This document shows, piece by piece, positions 10,620 to 21,996 of a stretch of 64,000 bases of DNA (within the stretch, counting starts at the first letter, position 1; every line of letters begins with the position of its first letter). Where the stretch lies: contig ARYC01000602.1 of assembly GCA_000711775.1 (NCBI GenBank), forward strand, positions 1 to 64,000, read 5' to 3'. Under the pieces are notes generated by a model. It ran no database searches, had not been told where the DNA came from, and was given only the letters and a program-made list of their open reading frames with translations. The DNA comes from Oxytricha trifallax (lineage: Eukaryota; Ciliophora; Spirotrichea; Sporadotrichida; Oxytrichidae). Made by a program: the position numbers and the translations under genes.

Positions 10620-11150
10620 AATTTCCATTTTTAATTTTGATAATAAGTTTTAGTATTAATGTAATAAGAATAACTTATAATTAAAAGTTTTCGTATTATA
10701 AATTATAATTTTGTGCTCAACATCTTCGTTTGGTAAGTTTACATGCACTGAGTTTATTACTTAACCAATGACATTTCATTACTCTTTAATACAAATAATA
10801 TTCCTTGCATATAAAAAATTTATGGGTTCTTTTATATATCTCTCAATGATTCCATAGGTTAAACAAACAACAACTCTCTTCTGACACAATACATATGAGC
10901 CAGTGTCTCTAGATCGTTTAAGCAGAAATCCAAATGCTTAAATTTCCTGATAAAATGCACGAGATAGCGAGAAGTTGAAGCTACTTATTTAGACTCCATT
11001 GATTAATTATTAATAAATAGAATAATATCAAGTTAATGCTGTTTTATTTTGAATTAATTTAACCACTAATTAATCAGATATACATTTTAAGGTTATTTTC
11101 TCTTTGAATTGTACTATCTATACTAATAACTATTTTTTAACTTCACAAAA
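10620..11150. other. AT-rich spacer 3' of the crooked-neck gene
   Basis: No coding block and no repeat recognised. Confidence 0.4.
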
Positions 11151-11151
11151 C

Positions 11152-14100
11152 TCATTTTTTGAGAGGGGCAGTAGTAGTTGCAGTGTCTTTCTTCCACTTG
11201 TGAGCCATCTCCAGTATCTTAAAATTCTTGTTTTATTCGATAGCTTCATCTGGGAACAAATAGTTGTAGTGTTCTTCCCAGCCACCTTATTGGTCTTTCA
11301 CTTCCTCGTCAGTCTCTTGATTGATTACCTTGACTTTTCTTCTCTTTTTAACTCTCTTGGGTATTTAAGATCTTACCTGCTTTAATTGAGTCATATCACC
11401 AAGGGACCACTCTTTAAATCTAAGCCAATTATCAAGAATCATGAGTCTTTCTCCTTTAAGTTCGGGCGTAGGAGAGCCATATTTTCAAATGCTTACTTTT
11501 GTTTAACAGTCTTTGATAATAAAAATAAATTATATATTATAGTGCATACACTCGAAATTAAGCTTATATTAAAATATATAAAGAATTGTGCATTTAATAA
11601 TAAAATTATATTAAAATGAGGCATAAATCTTAAATTATATGTAATCTGCTATTAAAATTATTATTTCTATACTTATTTTTAACTCTCTGTTTAGAAATAT
11701 AAATAATATGTTAATAGCTTAAATTAAATCCTCACCAGATTTAATTGAATATTATAAAATATTTTGATATTTTGATCTCACTTTTTCATAGTCACCTAAG
11801 CTAATTTCAAAGTCCAAATAAGACTACCATACCTTCTCTGTAATATCCAAGTTGTGATTAGAAATTGCTAATTGAATTATCCATTATTAAATAATATAAA
11901 TACTGCTATGAAAAGTTGAATATATTATTATCTAAATAATAATTTACAAGTTTATAGATATCTTTTGCTCTATCAACTTTATCCAATTAATTCTCAAAGT
12001 CTGCATAGTCTATCCATATTGATGAATTTTAAGAGAATATTTTAATTAATTTATTGTAAATTGTTCTGCATCATCTATCCAATTAACCTAAATGCATTTC
12101 AATCTATGCATAGGCTTTGAAAATTTTCTGTTTTGGGCATTTACCCATTGATTGCCCTCTAATTTATGTAATCATAATAAATGAATAAGAAAATTCTCTT
12201 CCTTTTTTAAACGTAACCTTTTAATCGGGTAAAATTTAAATACAGAATAAGACTTTACTGCATTTATCGAAATTTTTCTATCTGAGTATGAGTTAAGCAG
12301 GCATTATTCAAAGTTTTGTGAAGGTAAGAAGTTTATGTGATATCATTTCAAACAGTAATTTCTCATAAATAGCTTATGCTCTCTCTCTACATTCAATGCC
12401 TGTAACTCTTCAAAGACTGCATGGTTAATCCACAAGTATAATACATTAAAATTGTTAATATTTTGATCACATATTTAAATAGAGAAGAGTTTTAATTATT
12501 TAATTTATGAATAATATACATGAATTTTTTAGTATCTCTTTTTGAGGACAGATTTTAAATTTTATAAAGCTTTCTCATAAATTTCTCTTGCTCTTTCAAT
12601 ACTTCTAGTTTAGCATAAACATACAACAAGTCATAGTCATTGACTTGATTTTCAGAAGATGCCTGTAGCAAATATATAATGCCTTAATCTCTATTTAAAT
12701 ATTGCTATTAATCAACATGTAATTTATTGTTGCTCCTTTGCGATTTCAGCTTCTAGAAAGTGCCTACGTTTAGTAAGTATAACATTCCTCCATTTCTTCT
12801 CTACTGCAATAATACTTCTCGAATTCCAAAAAATTATTGATACAGTCTATTTACTCTCTCCTTAGGCAAATTATTTCATTTTACATTTTTAATTCACAGA
12901 TGTATTAAGAAACTTAACATACTAACTTAAGATTTATAAAGATATTTCAGTAAATTATCGAGAGCATATTTGTAGATAATCTTGGCTCTTTCATGCTCAT
13001 GGAAACTTATCTCAAATTTATTGTATTAGATAAAGAAATTCTCATTGAAAGCCTTCGGACTTAATTCTGCGAGAGCTCTCTCATAGAACAATCTTGGTTA
13101 GTCTTTGCTGTGGTGTTAAACTATGACATTTATAATAACTTTCTTTTAAATAATAGTAAAAAACAGACTAAAAGGCTATTTGTAATCAAATATATAGTTT
13201 ACTCTTCGAATTTAGCTGCTTTGATATAACTATTGACTCTAAGATCATCATCTATGTAAATTTATATTGAAATTTAAGAAATAATGCTCAGTAATAGTTG
13301 TATTATAGTTTATATTTCAAGAATGATTCTACATTTGGGTACTGACGTCCACAGCGCCCTGATGACGCCGAGAGCGCCCAGCTGACGCCCACAGCGTCTG
13401 GTGACGTCAGGAGCGCCCAGGTGACGTCGAGAGCGCCCAGGTGACGCCGAGAGCGCCCAGGTGACGCCGAGAGCTCCCAGGTGACGCCGAGAGCGCCCAG
13501 CTGACGTCCGGAGCGCCCAAAATTTCTACTATATAATAATTATAATTAAAACTACTTGACCTCACTCTCTATTCATATATTGCATGATTAATGTGTAATC
13601 TCAGCACTACATAACAATCCTGTTTATATATAATTTTTTTTTAAATTTTTTATTTTTAAATTATCTACCTTTACATAAATAATGTATTTTACTAAAGAAT
13701 ATCTTGATTAATAGTCCAGAGCAATTTTTTATGAATTTCCTTGAAAAATTTTCATTAAATCTTATTATACAATTATAAATATCTAAAGCATTTTTTCTAG
13801 TAATTTTAAAAAAATATCATTTTTAATCAAATTTATTATACTTTTTAAAGATCCTTATCAAATATATCAAATTAAAGTAAACTTAGCGTTTATTTAAAAT
13901 ATTGATTCCAAATCGTATAAAACTAATGGATTATTATCCAGATATATATTGATTTTTTATTTTTTTATATTTAAATAAGTTTTTATTTACAAAATATATG
14001 GTAAAATCATTTAACTAAAACTCTTTTTTAATTAAATTATATAGTAAAAACTTTAAAATTTAAAGTAATTTTTTTATTAAATCATTTATAAAGTAGCGTT

Positions 14101-17100
14101 AGGACTAAGATTTACATTAAAAACTATATACTTAAGAACAAATTATATTCAATAAAATTAAAAATAGAGCACTTTATAATTTAGTTCTTATTTAAAAATG
14201 GAAGAATTAAATTTGTAGAGATACAATTGCTTAATGTAATTTTGATCTTGCTTTATTATTATTATTTACTCTTATTAGGTACATTTTTATATTTATTGGG
14301 AATCTGATGATAGTAAAGCATTTATTAAATATTTTAATTTAAATACTGCTAGATGACTGCATCATTTTTAAAATTAATTATAAGTAAATGACTGATATTA
14401 TAAACTAAACGAAAGTTTGGTGGAGTTAAAATTTTTCGAACTCTAAATATTTTAAAATATAATTTTTCTAATTTAATTAGTCATTCATTTGTAAGATCAT
14501 AAAAAAAAATATTCCCTAAGTATGAAAAAAAACCTAGAAATGTAAATGGTTTCATGAAAGTAAGTAATTTTTAGAAATATATCAAAATCGAAAGATTAAA
14601 AGATTAACCATTTAAAATAAAAATATTAAGAAATTTAAAATTATTATAATTATGTTTGCTATTAAACATTTGACTTTTATCTTTTGGTATTAATTAAGAC
14701 TTTTATTTATTCTACCATTTTAGTAAAAAATATTAAATTTATCAGACAAAAGTAAATTCTAAACATAAAAATTAGAAAAATATAATATTTTTATATTTTA
14801 TTAATTAGTGTTGAGATTAATTTATGTTAGCTATAAGAATTTTTTTTTAAATAATACGTTTGAATCTGAATAATAAAGTCAAGAAATACTTAACTTGATT
14901 GAAATTGACAAAATTCTTACATATATAATTACATATATTTAGGGGTTTTGGGGTTAATAGATTGAGTTAATTAATCTGAATAAAAATATTTAATAATGAA
15001 TATTAGTAAAAAAAAGAAGTTTATGCATGCAAAGAATAAAAATTATGAAAACAAATTTATATAAATTTTTGTATTATGTAGTATTGAGATTACACATTAG
15101 TCAAGCTATATATGAATAGATAGTGAGGTCAAGTAAACTCAATGTTTACTTTTCATCTAGAGTTTTATCAATATTTAATAATTTCATAATTATAACTCTT
15201 TTAAAGAGTAGATTATAATATAAATTGACTTAAGAAATGACTTAATTGTCCTATTTTTAATATAAAAATGCTTAAGTTAGATGGCGCCAAAGAAAATGTC
15301 AGATGGCGCCTAAAGAAAATTTTAGTATTTTAAAAATTAAACCTTTTCCATTCCCAATAAAAAAATCTATTATTAAAAACCTTATTTATGAAGGTATCAA
15401 CTTAATAAAATTTAGCTATAAATATTCAATAAAGCTTAAAAAGTAGTATTTTGCTCAATAAAACGAAAATTTTGGATCAATTATCTGTTTATCTAAGTTT
15501 ATATGAAGCATAAAAAAATTAATTTAAATTCTAGAATGAAATTAATAAAATTTCACAGCCATTTTAAAGTAAAGTCAGTTAAATAAAATGAATTTTCACA
15601 TAAAAAATAAAGGCTGTTTAAAAATAATTGTTGATAAAATTTTAAGTTTTATAGTTTTATGTTTCTATATTACTTTAATTCTTTTCATTAAATGAAAAGA
15701 TTATTCTCATATTTTATAGTCTTTCAATTTATTTATTTTTAAATTTAATTAAGAGTTTAATAAGTTAAATATAAAATTAATTCTAATTAAAGAATTCATT
15801 TTTAGATTAAATTATAAAACTTATTAGTAAAATTAATTTGAAATACTATCAAATAATCTTAGACTTACTAATATAAATAAAGTGATTTTTGTAATTTTAA
15901 GCTTAGTTTGAGAAAGTTAAAATTTTTAGATTTTTGTTAAAAATTTACAAATTAAAGACTTACTTATAATAAATTATCATTGATAAAAAATAAATTAAAA
16001 TAGAGGTATTTTTTGTAGAAAAATTATAAGTCCAAAAAAAACTAAAAAATCTTAAATTTTAAGAGTACATTTCTGTGTATTAATGAAATAGTATAAGTGA
16101 AAGCATGATAAATAAAATTAGTTTGGTCCCTTTTTGTCATAAAAAAAGTAAAAAATTGTAATTATAGTTGATAAAACTCTTTATAAGCTAAAGTATGAAA
16201 AATATACATAAACTGATTCAATTATTTACAAAAAATCTATATACATTGGAATCATAAGATAAGTATAATGAAGGGTAAAGCGTTGTATTAAATATTGTAT
16301 GAGTAAAATTTATATTTTAAGATTTTGTTAGAGTTTGTAATATTTCGTTATAGTTTGTTAGATTTTGTTAGACTTTTTAAAACTACAATTAATTAATCGA
16401 TTAACTAAATAGTAATTAAAGAGTTATGATTTATATCCTTACTCTATTGATTAATTTATGCATCATCCTAGAATAATGCTTATGGAGTTTTGGGGTTTTG
16501 GGGTTTAGTTATAAAAATAATTATTATATAGTAGAAATTTTGGGCGCTGTGGACGTCAGCTGGGCGCTCTCGGCGTCACCTGGGAGCTCTCGGCGTCATC
16601 TGGGCGCTCTCGACGTCACCGGGCGCTCTCGACGTCACCTGGGCGCTCCTGACGTCACCAGACGCTGTGGACGTCAGCTGGGCGCTCTCGGCGTCATCAG
16701 GGCGCTGTGGACGTCAATACCCCTACATTTTTCCAACCATCCCTGACTCTCTTTAAATTTCAAATAAGTATTCCAAGCGTTTTCCTGAAGCTCCCAAGTC
16801 ATCCAATCCTCAAATAATTTTCTCGCTCTGTCAAATTCACCTACCATTTCCTCCATGTATGAATACTTGACCAGAATTAATTTATCAATAAATTCACTTA
16901 TATAGAAATAGTAATTTACTAAGTAATTATTGATATATAATTGATCTATTCTAGGATATGCTTGCAAACAAGTTCCCAGTCATTTCTAGCATGATTTATG
17001 AACTAATTTTTCATTTCCATCTCTGCGTATTTCAACCAGAGAGTAACATATTAACTATAAATTAAATCGAAAGTATATTGTATTTTTTAGTAAGGTCATT

Positions 17101-17410
17101 CTTTATTACTCAAATTTAAAATCCACATCTGCAGTCCTCTCGAAGATGCTTCTCGCTATATCAAACTTAGCAATACTGGCTTCTAAATCTGCATAGTTAA
17201 TCCAAGTACCCATTTGATGTCTCTATTTCTTGATGGAATCTTCAAACTCCTTCCTCGTCCTGTATTTATCGTTCAATTCATCAAGATCCCTGATCACTTG
17301 CTGAAATGTCTGAGAATCATCAGTTGTATAATTGATGAGTCTCTTAGAAGCTGCTTAGCAGTGATTTAGATATCAGCTGCGATATAGTTCTTGGTTTGAG
17401 GCACTCGCAT
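11152..17410 (-). CDS. CRNKL1: Crooked-neck-like (CRNKL1/Clf1) pre-mRNA splicing factor, germline version split by insertions
   Basis: The minus strand from ATG 17410 to TGA 11154-11152 encodes, in order and in pieces, the whole HAT-repeat protein: ADIQITAKQLLRD (17380), RTRKEFEDSIKK, TLWLKYAEMEMKN (17040), YSYMEEMVGEFDRARKLFEDW (16850), ALAELSPKAF and ERAKIIYKYALDN (13080-12960), WIDYADFENQLDKVDRAKDIY (about 12000), VPKRVKKRRKV-like sequence (11330) and GGWEEHYNYLFPDEAIEQN (11230). The family scaffolds the Prp19/NTC complex of the spliceosome in the nucleus. Blocks are separated by AT-rich inserts (for example 17040-17105 and 16870-16930), and one HAT repeat is interrupted by the foldback element 13337-16722. 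A one-base frame change between QLLRD and DDSQTF (about 17330) may be a tiny IES or an error. TAA/TAG encode Gln at conserved places. Confidence 0.9.
13329..13336. repeat. 8-bp target-site duplication CTACATTT, left copy
   Basis: Identical to 16723-16730 on the other side of the foldback element. It would serve as the retained junction on excision. Confidence 0.9.
13337..13553. repeat. Left arm: nine ~20-bp GC-rich units plus AT segment
   Basis: About nine head-to-tail units of the type 'aggtgacgccgagagcgccc', each with a TGACG(T/C)C core, run from 13337 to about 13527, followed by 'aaaatttctactatataataatta'. Local GC is far above the surroundings. The reverse complement occurs at 16507-16722. 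The TGACGTC core is palindromic and CpG-rich. Confidence 0.92.
13552..15140. repeat. Inner inverted repeat pair inside the foldback element
   Basis: The ~68-bp sequence at 13552-13618 ('acttgacctcactctctattcatat...') recurs as reverse complement at about 15070-15138 with few changes. The right copy is not next to the right arm, so the pair is either a nested element or the trace of an internal rearrangement. Confidence 0.8.
13620..16506. other. AT-rich core of the foldback element, no genes
   Basis: No coding frame is seen on either strand even with TAA/TAG read as Gln. Internal telomere-like runs occur at 14941-14956 (aggggttttggggtta) and 16487-16507 (ttttggggttttggggttta), both G-rich on the plus strand. 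Short AT runs otherwise. Confidence 0.7.
16507..16722. repeat. Right arm of GC-rich tandem-repeat inverted ends
   Basis: Reverse complement of the left arm, starting with 'ataattattatatagtagaaatttt' and followed by the same ~20-bp units in inverse order. A few units differ between arms (one shortened to 'ggtgacgtcgagagcgccc', one GATGACG), so the arms are not fresh copies. Confidence 0.92.
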
Positions 17411-18172
17411 GATGCCCAAGTGCTGGCTAGGCAAGGCAGTCGAAGTTTAGTTTGCTTGTTACTCCGCCTAGAGAGCTAACTACTTCTAGAATTTGTTTAT
17501 TAATTTAATTATAATTATTATAATAGTAGTACTATTAATATTACTATTCTTTTGAATTAAGAGAGTCAATGTTTGATTTGTTAATGAAATTTAAATATAT
17601 AATAAAATCCAATCTTACCAATCAATCAATTTTACATCAAAATCAATTTAGTGATTATACACTATTTTGACATAAAACCCCTTTATCTACCTATGCATAA
17701 TTAATTTTCACCAATACTTAAATCCCTTTTTTATCAACAAATATTTATTAAATTAATATTTTTATTTCAGAATTAATTTAATAAAACTATTCGTTTTTAT
17801 TTATACATTCCATCTACATATTCAAAGCGCATGATTCTCATACTTCTCAGAATTTATTTGATAATGATCTATGATTATTTTTAAAATTTAAAAACTATAG
17901 ACAGATAGACTTGTTAGCCCATTTTGAATATCATGATTATAAATGGCGTGATTATTAAATTTTATACTCTTTTCGGAGTTAAAATTAACATGTATATAGT
18001 TAAAATTTTCTCCCAAGTTGCATGTATTAAAGTTTTCGATATACTCTTACTTTTGCAAAGTTCATAAGCTTCTTGAAAACTGGTGAATTTTCAAATTTCT
18101 TCCAATTTTCGATTCATCTAGTCAAAATGATCAAATATCATAAACAATATTATCAATAAGAAACAATGAAAA
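17411..18172. other. Spacer upstream of the crooked-neck gene with one coding-like block
   Basis: Mostly AT-rich. On the minus strand about 18150-17990 reads FDQMNRKLEEIQKFTSFQEA and YELCKSKS, which looks coding and may be part of an unidentified gene. No other feature seen. Confidence 0.35.
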
Positions 18173-19201
18173 ATGGAGAGCTTATCAATAGTCGAAAGAG
18201 AAGTTCTTATCAACGATCTAATGAAATATACGTTAGAGGAATAAATTGAGGAAAAAGATACATTTGACCATATTGCAAAACTCCTTGAGTTACTTCATAG
18301 ACATTAGTAAATCAATTGACCCTATCCAAAACGTGCAGATTATATCACAAGGTCCAAAGAGTAGAAGACTTATTGCAAAACTTGATAAGCTTGGGATGCG
18401 GAGTTACTTATTTTGACAATTTTTAATTGTAAGATATACATGAAGGAGTGCAATAGAGTTGACATAGCCTCAGTACCTAAAAAGCAAATAACATATGATG
18501 AAGACGTTTTAGATAAATGGAACTATGGTGAAATGAGATTTTAAAAGTAATTGTGGATACATTAGTGCAAAATGGATAAGCTACTTCAAATTGTAGTTCA
18601 GTAATGGGCTACCAATCAAACTCAGGTCAGATATGAGGAATGATTTTCTCAGGGATAATTTAAAGATTACGATGTTAAAATTGATTTTCTCTTTATTTAA
18701 GATAGTTGTCCAAGATAATCCCTGGAAAGCGTAAAGGGAACTCCCTTATCAATACCTATCAATTAAGAGTCTAAGACAAATTCGATTAAATTAGATTTAA
18801 ACAAAAGGCATCATATTCTACTGGACCCTCTTCAACACTATTAAGGATGATTACAATCTTAAAAGAATAAGGTTATAAAGTGCTTTAAACTTGAATGGAT
18901 TAAACTCAAAAATAAGAGAAATTTAATACATAGCAAAAGTCCACAATATTCTAAGGAGTATTGTTTAATTAGTAAAAAAGGCAGTCTATATGCAAGCATG
19001 ATTGAAATTCCAAATGAAATATAATCAAAGAAAAGAGAGCACTCAGAGAAATCATAAGAATTTTGGGACATCATTAATGGGTTATTCGGAGAAGAGTGCA
19101 GATTATAGATTTTCACGAGAAAAAATTCAAATAAAATGCATACAGTCCATATTGGGAATAGAAAGAATGGGAAGAAATTGAGAATAGCTAAATTAGTTTG
19201 A
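18173..19201 (+). pseudogene. MT-A70 family methyltransferase-like gene (MTA1/MTA9/METTL3-type), frameshifted
   Basis: From ATG 18173 (MESLSIVEREVLINDLMKY) the blocks are: DYDVKIDF (18670), IVVQDNPWKAQRELPYQY (18700-18755), GIIFYWTLF (18805), EWIKL (18895), HSKSPQYSKEYCLISKKGS (18930-18985), EIQSKKREHSEKSQEFWDII (19020-19075) and LQIFTRKNSNK. This is the order of MT-A70 enzymes: DPPW motif, ELPY, FLW, WIK, EHCLVGVKG, SRKPDE-x-Y-x-I, LELFAR-N. The family methylates adenine in RNA or DNA; in Oxytricha and Tetrahymena MTA1 with its partner MTA9 make DNA 6mA. Here the catalytic DPPW reads DNPW. At least two one-base frame shifts (about 18700 and 18870) and TGA codons near 18320 break it, unless tiny IESs explain them. 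Confidence 0.75.
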
Positions 19202-19340
19202 CTAATTAATTTACACAATCAATTTATCGAAAAAATTTAATTTAAATAAATAAGTTTTGATATTATCAAATGAAGTGAGAAATTAACTTTTATATACAAA
19301 ATAAATTTTATTTAATAATTCAACTCTAATTTTAAATATA

Positions 19341-20600
19341 TAACTTTAGGGTGTTTGTTTTTTTTAATTATACTAAAATTAGTAGTATATTTCATTTCTC
19401 AGGCAATCTTTAATATGCAAAATAAAACTATTATAGATAAAATTTTCTTTAAGTTTACTGCATCTTTAGCATGATTAAGACAGCTAAAAATCTTTTCTCA
19501 ATCAATTCAAAATTAGTATTCAAAATCTGATGAGTTTATTTTTTAATAAATTCTTCTCTGCTAGATGACTCAAGCATCTTTGGTTTATTCTTTTTGATTG
19601 ATGCAAAGAATTTTTCTATTGGAGTCAAGTGAAATTAATACGGACAGAGATACATGACTGAAATACAGAGCAACCTAAACTTTTGGAGAGTGATTGATAA
19701 GTTTCGTTGTCAAAATAAAGACTACATTTGGTCTCCAGTTTGGCTAATTTTAATCTAAATTGTCAATAATCGAATGTATAAAGTAAATCACTGTACTGCC
19801 ATTATTTTTCCCAATATTAAGAGGGGAAAAAACTCTTCCATTACTAAGTACTGCTGCTATCATATTATCATTATATACTCTAACGAGCTAATCATTGTAA
19901 TTTCTTGTGTCTTTTTAACTCCAGTTTTTTCTAAAATTAGACTAATTCTAGATGCTACTCTAGTTAATATTTATCAAAAGTTTTTCATCATTCAAATACT
20001 TGACAAAGTTGTAAGCTACAATTTATATTTGCTATAAGCAATCGTTGCTTTTAGTTCTTCTGTCAATCATATACACCTTCTTATATGAAAAACCTAAATC
20101 ACTTGTCACAGTATCTCTTATTTTTTTTTAATTTTTATTCTAAGAGTTTGAATTAAGTTCTTTTGAACTTTTTTTGCATTTTATTTAACAAAACAGAGTT
20201 TATAACTTATTTGATGATTCATGTTTTGAAAAATTTATTATTGCTTTAGCACAATTAGAATTAGTCATTCTTTTGTGAACTAGTTCCAATAATCTTTTCA
20301 ATCCCGTATCTGCTCAATTTAAAACGTCTCATTAACTACTTTTTAGAACACCCGTGATCATGAAACAAACTTAGAATTTTTTTCTATACTTTACATCTCA
20401 GTATATTAGTTTGATTATTTGAATTAATTCCTTACTTTGACCTATAAATATATTTTTTATTTTGAACATGAATAGATAAACAACTTACAAAGCTTAATTT
20501 TTCGGAAAATGTCCTAAACATGGATTTTCTTAGTTTCTTTGTGATACATACTAATTTAGGTTTATTTTCTTTATCTGACACTATTTTATTTATTGCATGA
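19341..20600 (-). pseudogene. Second Tc1/mariner (IS630-like) transposase, non-TBE, decayed
   Basis: The minus strand reads KLVCITKKLRKSMFRTFSEKL near 20560, a lysine-rich middle, then PNVVFILTTKLINHSPKV near 19720 (the family has xLDN-x2-HxSxxV here) and CPYQFHLTPIEKFFASIKK near 19620 (the YSPxLNPIExFxxxLK block with the third catalytic Glu). The second catalytic Asp appears replaced (ILTT for ILDN), and the last two blocks are in different frames. It is clearly distinct from the TBE 42-kDa gene, whose last block is SPLFNGIEF. No terminal repeats were found. Family placement rests on these two motifs only. Confidence 0.6.
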
Positions 20601-20729
20601 ATTTTGTAGTTTAGTTATTATCTGCATTGTTTAATCAATTTATTCTGAATTTAAAGCATTTAATTCCTAGCTTCCAGAACAATTCGAACTAATAATTCGC
20701 CTTGGATCAATAATAACAGTTTTATATAT

Positions 20730-20935
20730 TTACCCTTCAAATCTCGAACCAAGGATTTCCTCAAGAATCCGAATTTTTAATATGTTAGTGAAACTAATAT
20801 GTAGTTTTCTAAATTGTACACTCCTGGTACAATTAGGCAAGTCTTCTTCAGAATTATTTTCATCATTTGCAATATTATTAGAAACCTCATTGTCATCATC
20901 ATCTGTCAAATACAAAATATTTCCTCAATCAAAAA
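20730..20935 (-). CDS. Small acidic coding-like block, unrecognised
   Basis: The minus strand reads GNILYLTDDDDNEVSNN, continuing with a Glu/Asn-rich stretch and LPNCTRSVQFRKLHISFTN. It lies just upstream of the transposase remnant on the same strand and might be its N-terminal part or a separate gene. No homologue recognised. Confidence 0.3.
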
Positions 20936-21165
20936 GTTTTCTTATGTATTATTGCTTATAAGGACCCTTAATATTAATTTCCATTTTATATTTTTAAAGA
21001 TAATAAACTTAATCTTAAAATTATTTCTATATAGATAAATTACTATCTAATAAAGTAATTTAGTTAGCTACGAAATGTTTATTTTTAATAGCAAAACTTA
21101 ATTTACTACATATATTTATTATTTAAGTTTTAATTATTTATATTAAATATATATAAACTTAACAA

Positions 21166-21996
21166 ATGAACTTAAACAACAATCTGCAAGAAATCCATGT
21201 GAGCCAAGTGAGGAATAAAATTGGGTCTAAGAAAGAACTGTATGACTTTTTAAACCCAAGAATGTAGGGCGTATTTGCCCAAAATAAATTGCTCTAATAT
21301 ATACTTCTTTCGAAACATATTAACAGGAGAAAAGGAGGTAGCATATTTGCTAGTAAATTTCAATTTTTATTAAAACGTAGCGATGTAATAGTTTCTGCTG
21401 TTCCACAGATAGAAGGTCTCACATCTGACGAATTTCTCTCATATGCTGAAGGCAAGCCATCATTTTTGAAATACTCTCCCGATTAAATGGAATGGCATCA
21501 ATTAGACAAAAAATGGATTACAGACATTCTGATTTCCTTAGATACTGATAGAGTTAACAATATGATTCAGAGTGCTAAAGAATAGCGAAAGCAAAGACTC
21601 AATACCTCTTAAAATAATCTAGTTCATATGAAGCCTCGATTCATAGATTCTCCGAATAATTCTATTTCATTTAGTGGTAAGCTAATTATTTTAAGTCACT
21701 GTTGTTTAGTAAGTAAGGGCAGATCAGCATTTTTACTCAAGTATAGTACGAAAAGAAAGTCTAGACAACCTAACTAAGAGGAGGAAAAATATAGTTAAAA
21801 TGTTGGCACTAAGTCAAAGTAGAAATTTATGAAGTAAAATTAGAGGGTGAAAAATGAAATCAAGGAATTAAGGGGGCAGGTTGATAATCTTGTCAAATAT
21901 AAACAATTGGTGATGCAATTAAGTGGGAATAATATACTATAGGGAAATCCTTTATACCAATGGCCTTCTTAATAGGATATTGATTTTATGATATGA
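21166..21996 (+). CDS. Intact 276-residue gene related to the TBE 22-kDa protein
   Basis: ATG 21166 to TGA 21994-21996 is open only with TAA/TAG as Gln. The N-terminal half parallels the TBE 22-kDa protein: GSKKELYDFL against RSKEDLHRYL, then VPQIEGLTSDEFLSYAE and a block SPDQMEWHQLDKKWITDIL that falls at the same spacing as YLPTKKQLSNKIPERNYFF in the TBE protein, ending in SAKEQRKQ against ESHKKR. The C-terminal third is lysine- and glutamine-rich with a probable coiled coil (IKELRGQVDNLVKYKQL). A 33-nt GT-AG stretch could be a frame-keeping intron. No TBE ends or TBE transposase adjoin it. Function unknown; the intact frame suggests constraint or youth. Confidence 0.72.
21677..21709 (+). 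other. Possible 33-nt GT-AG intron
   Basis: The sequence 'gtaagctaattattt…tgttgtttag' starts GTAAG and ends TTTAG, is AT-rich, and its length is a multiple of three, so the frame of the surrounding gene is kept with or without it. Very short introns are common in ciliates. Confidence 0.45.

Larger units (their letters stand above)
13337..16722. mobile_element. 3.4-kb foldback element with GC-rich tandem-repeat ends, inserted in crooked-neck gene
   Basis: The element begins GGGTACTGACGTCC and ends with the reverse complement GGACGTCAATACCC. It is flanked on both sides by the identical octamer CTACATTT (13329-13336 and 16723-16730). Leaving one octamer joins the flanks into an open frame that matches the HAT repeat of the host gene (…LEKC-R-IILE). 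The ends are ~216-bp inverted repeats; the interior (~2.9 kb) is extremely AT-rich with no coding frame. The 8-bp duplication suggests a DNA transposon of a superfamily with 8-bp targets such as hAT, or an unknown one; no transposase is present. Confidence 0.9.

Noticed and set aside
11104..11619. Two plus-strand frames of 93 and 77 codons
   Set aside because: They are antisense to the C-terminal segment of the crooked-neck gene.
13360..13520. CRISPR-like array from the regular 20-bp repeats
   Set aside because: Units are contiguous without spacers, inverted at the other end, and in a eukaryotic germline context.
16498..16746. 82-codon plus-strand frame rich in SRRHLGALDV repeats
   Set aside because: It is the translation of the GC-rich tandem repeats in the right arm of the foldback element, not a protein gene.
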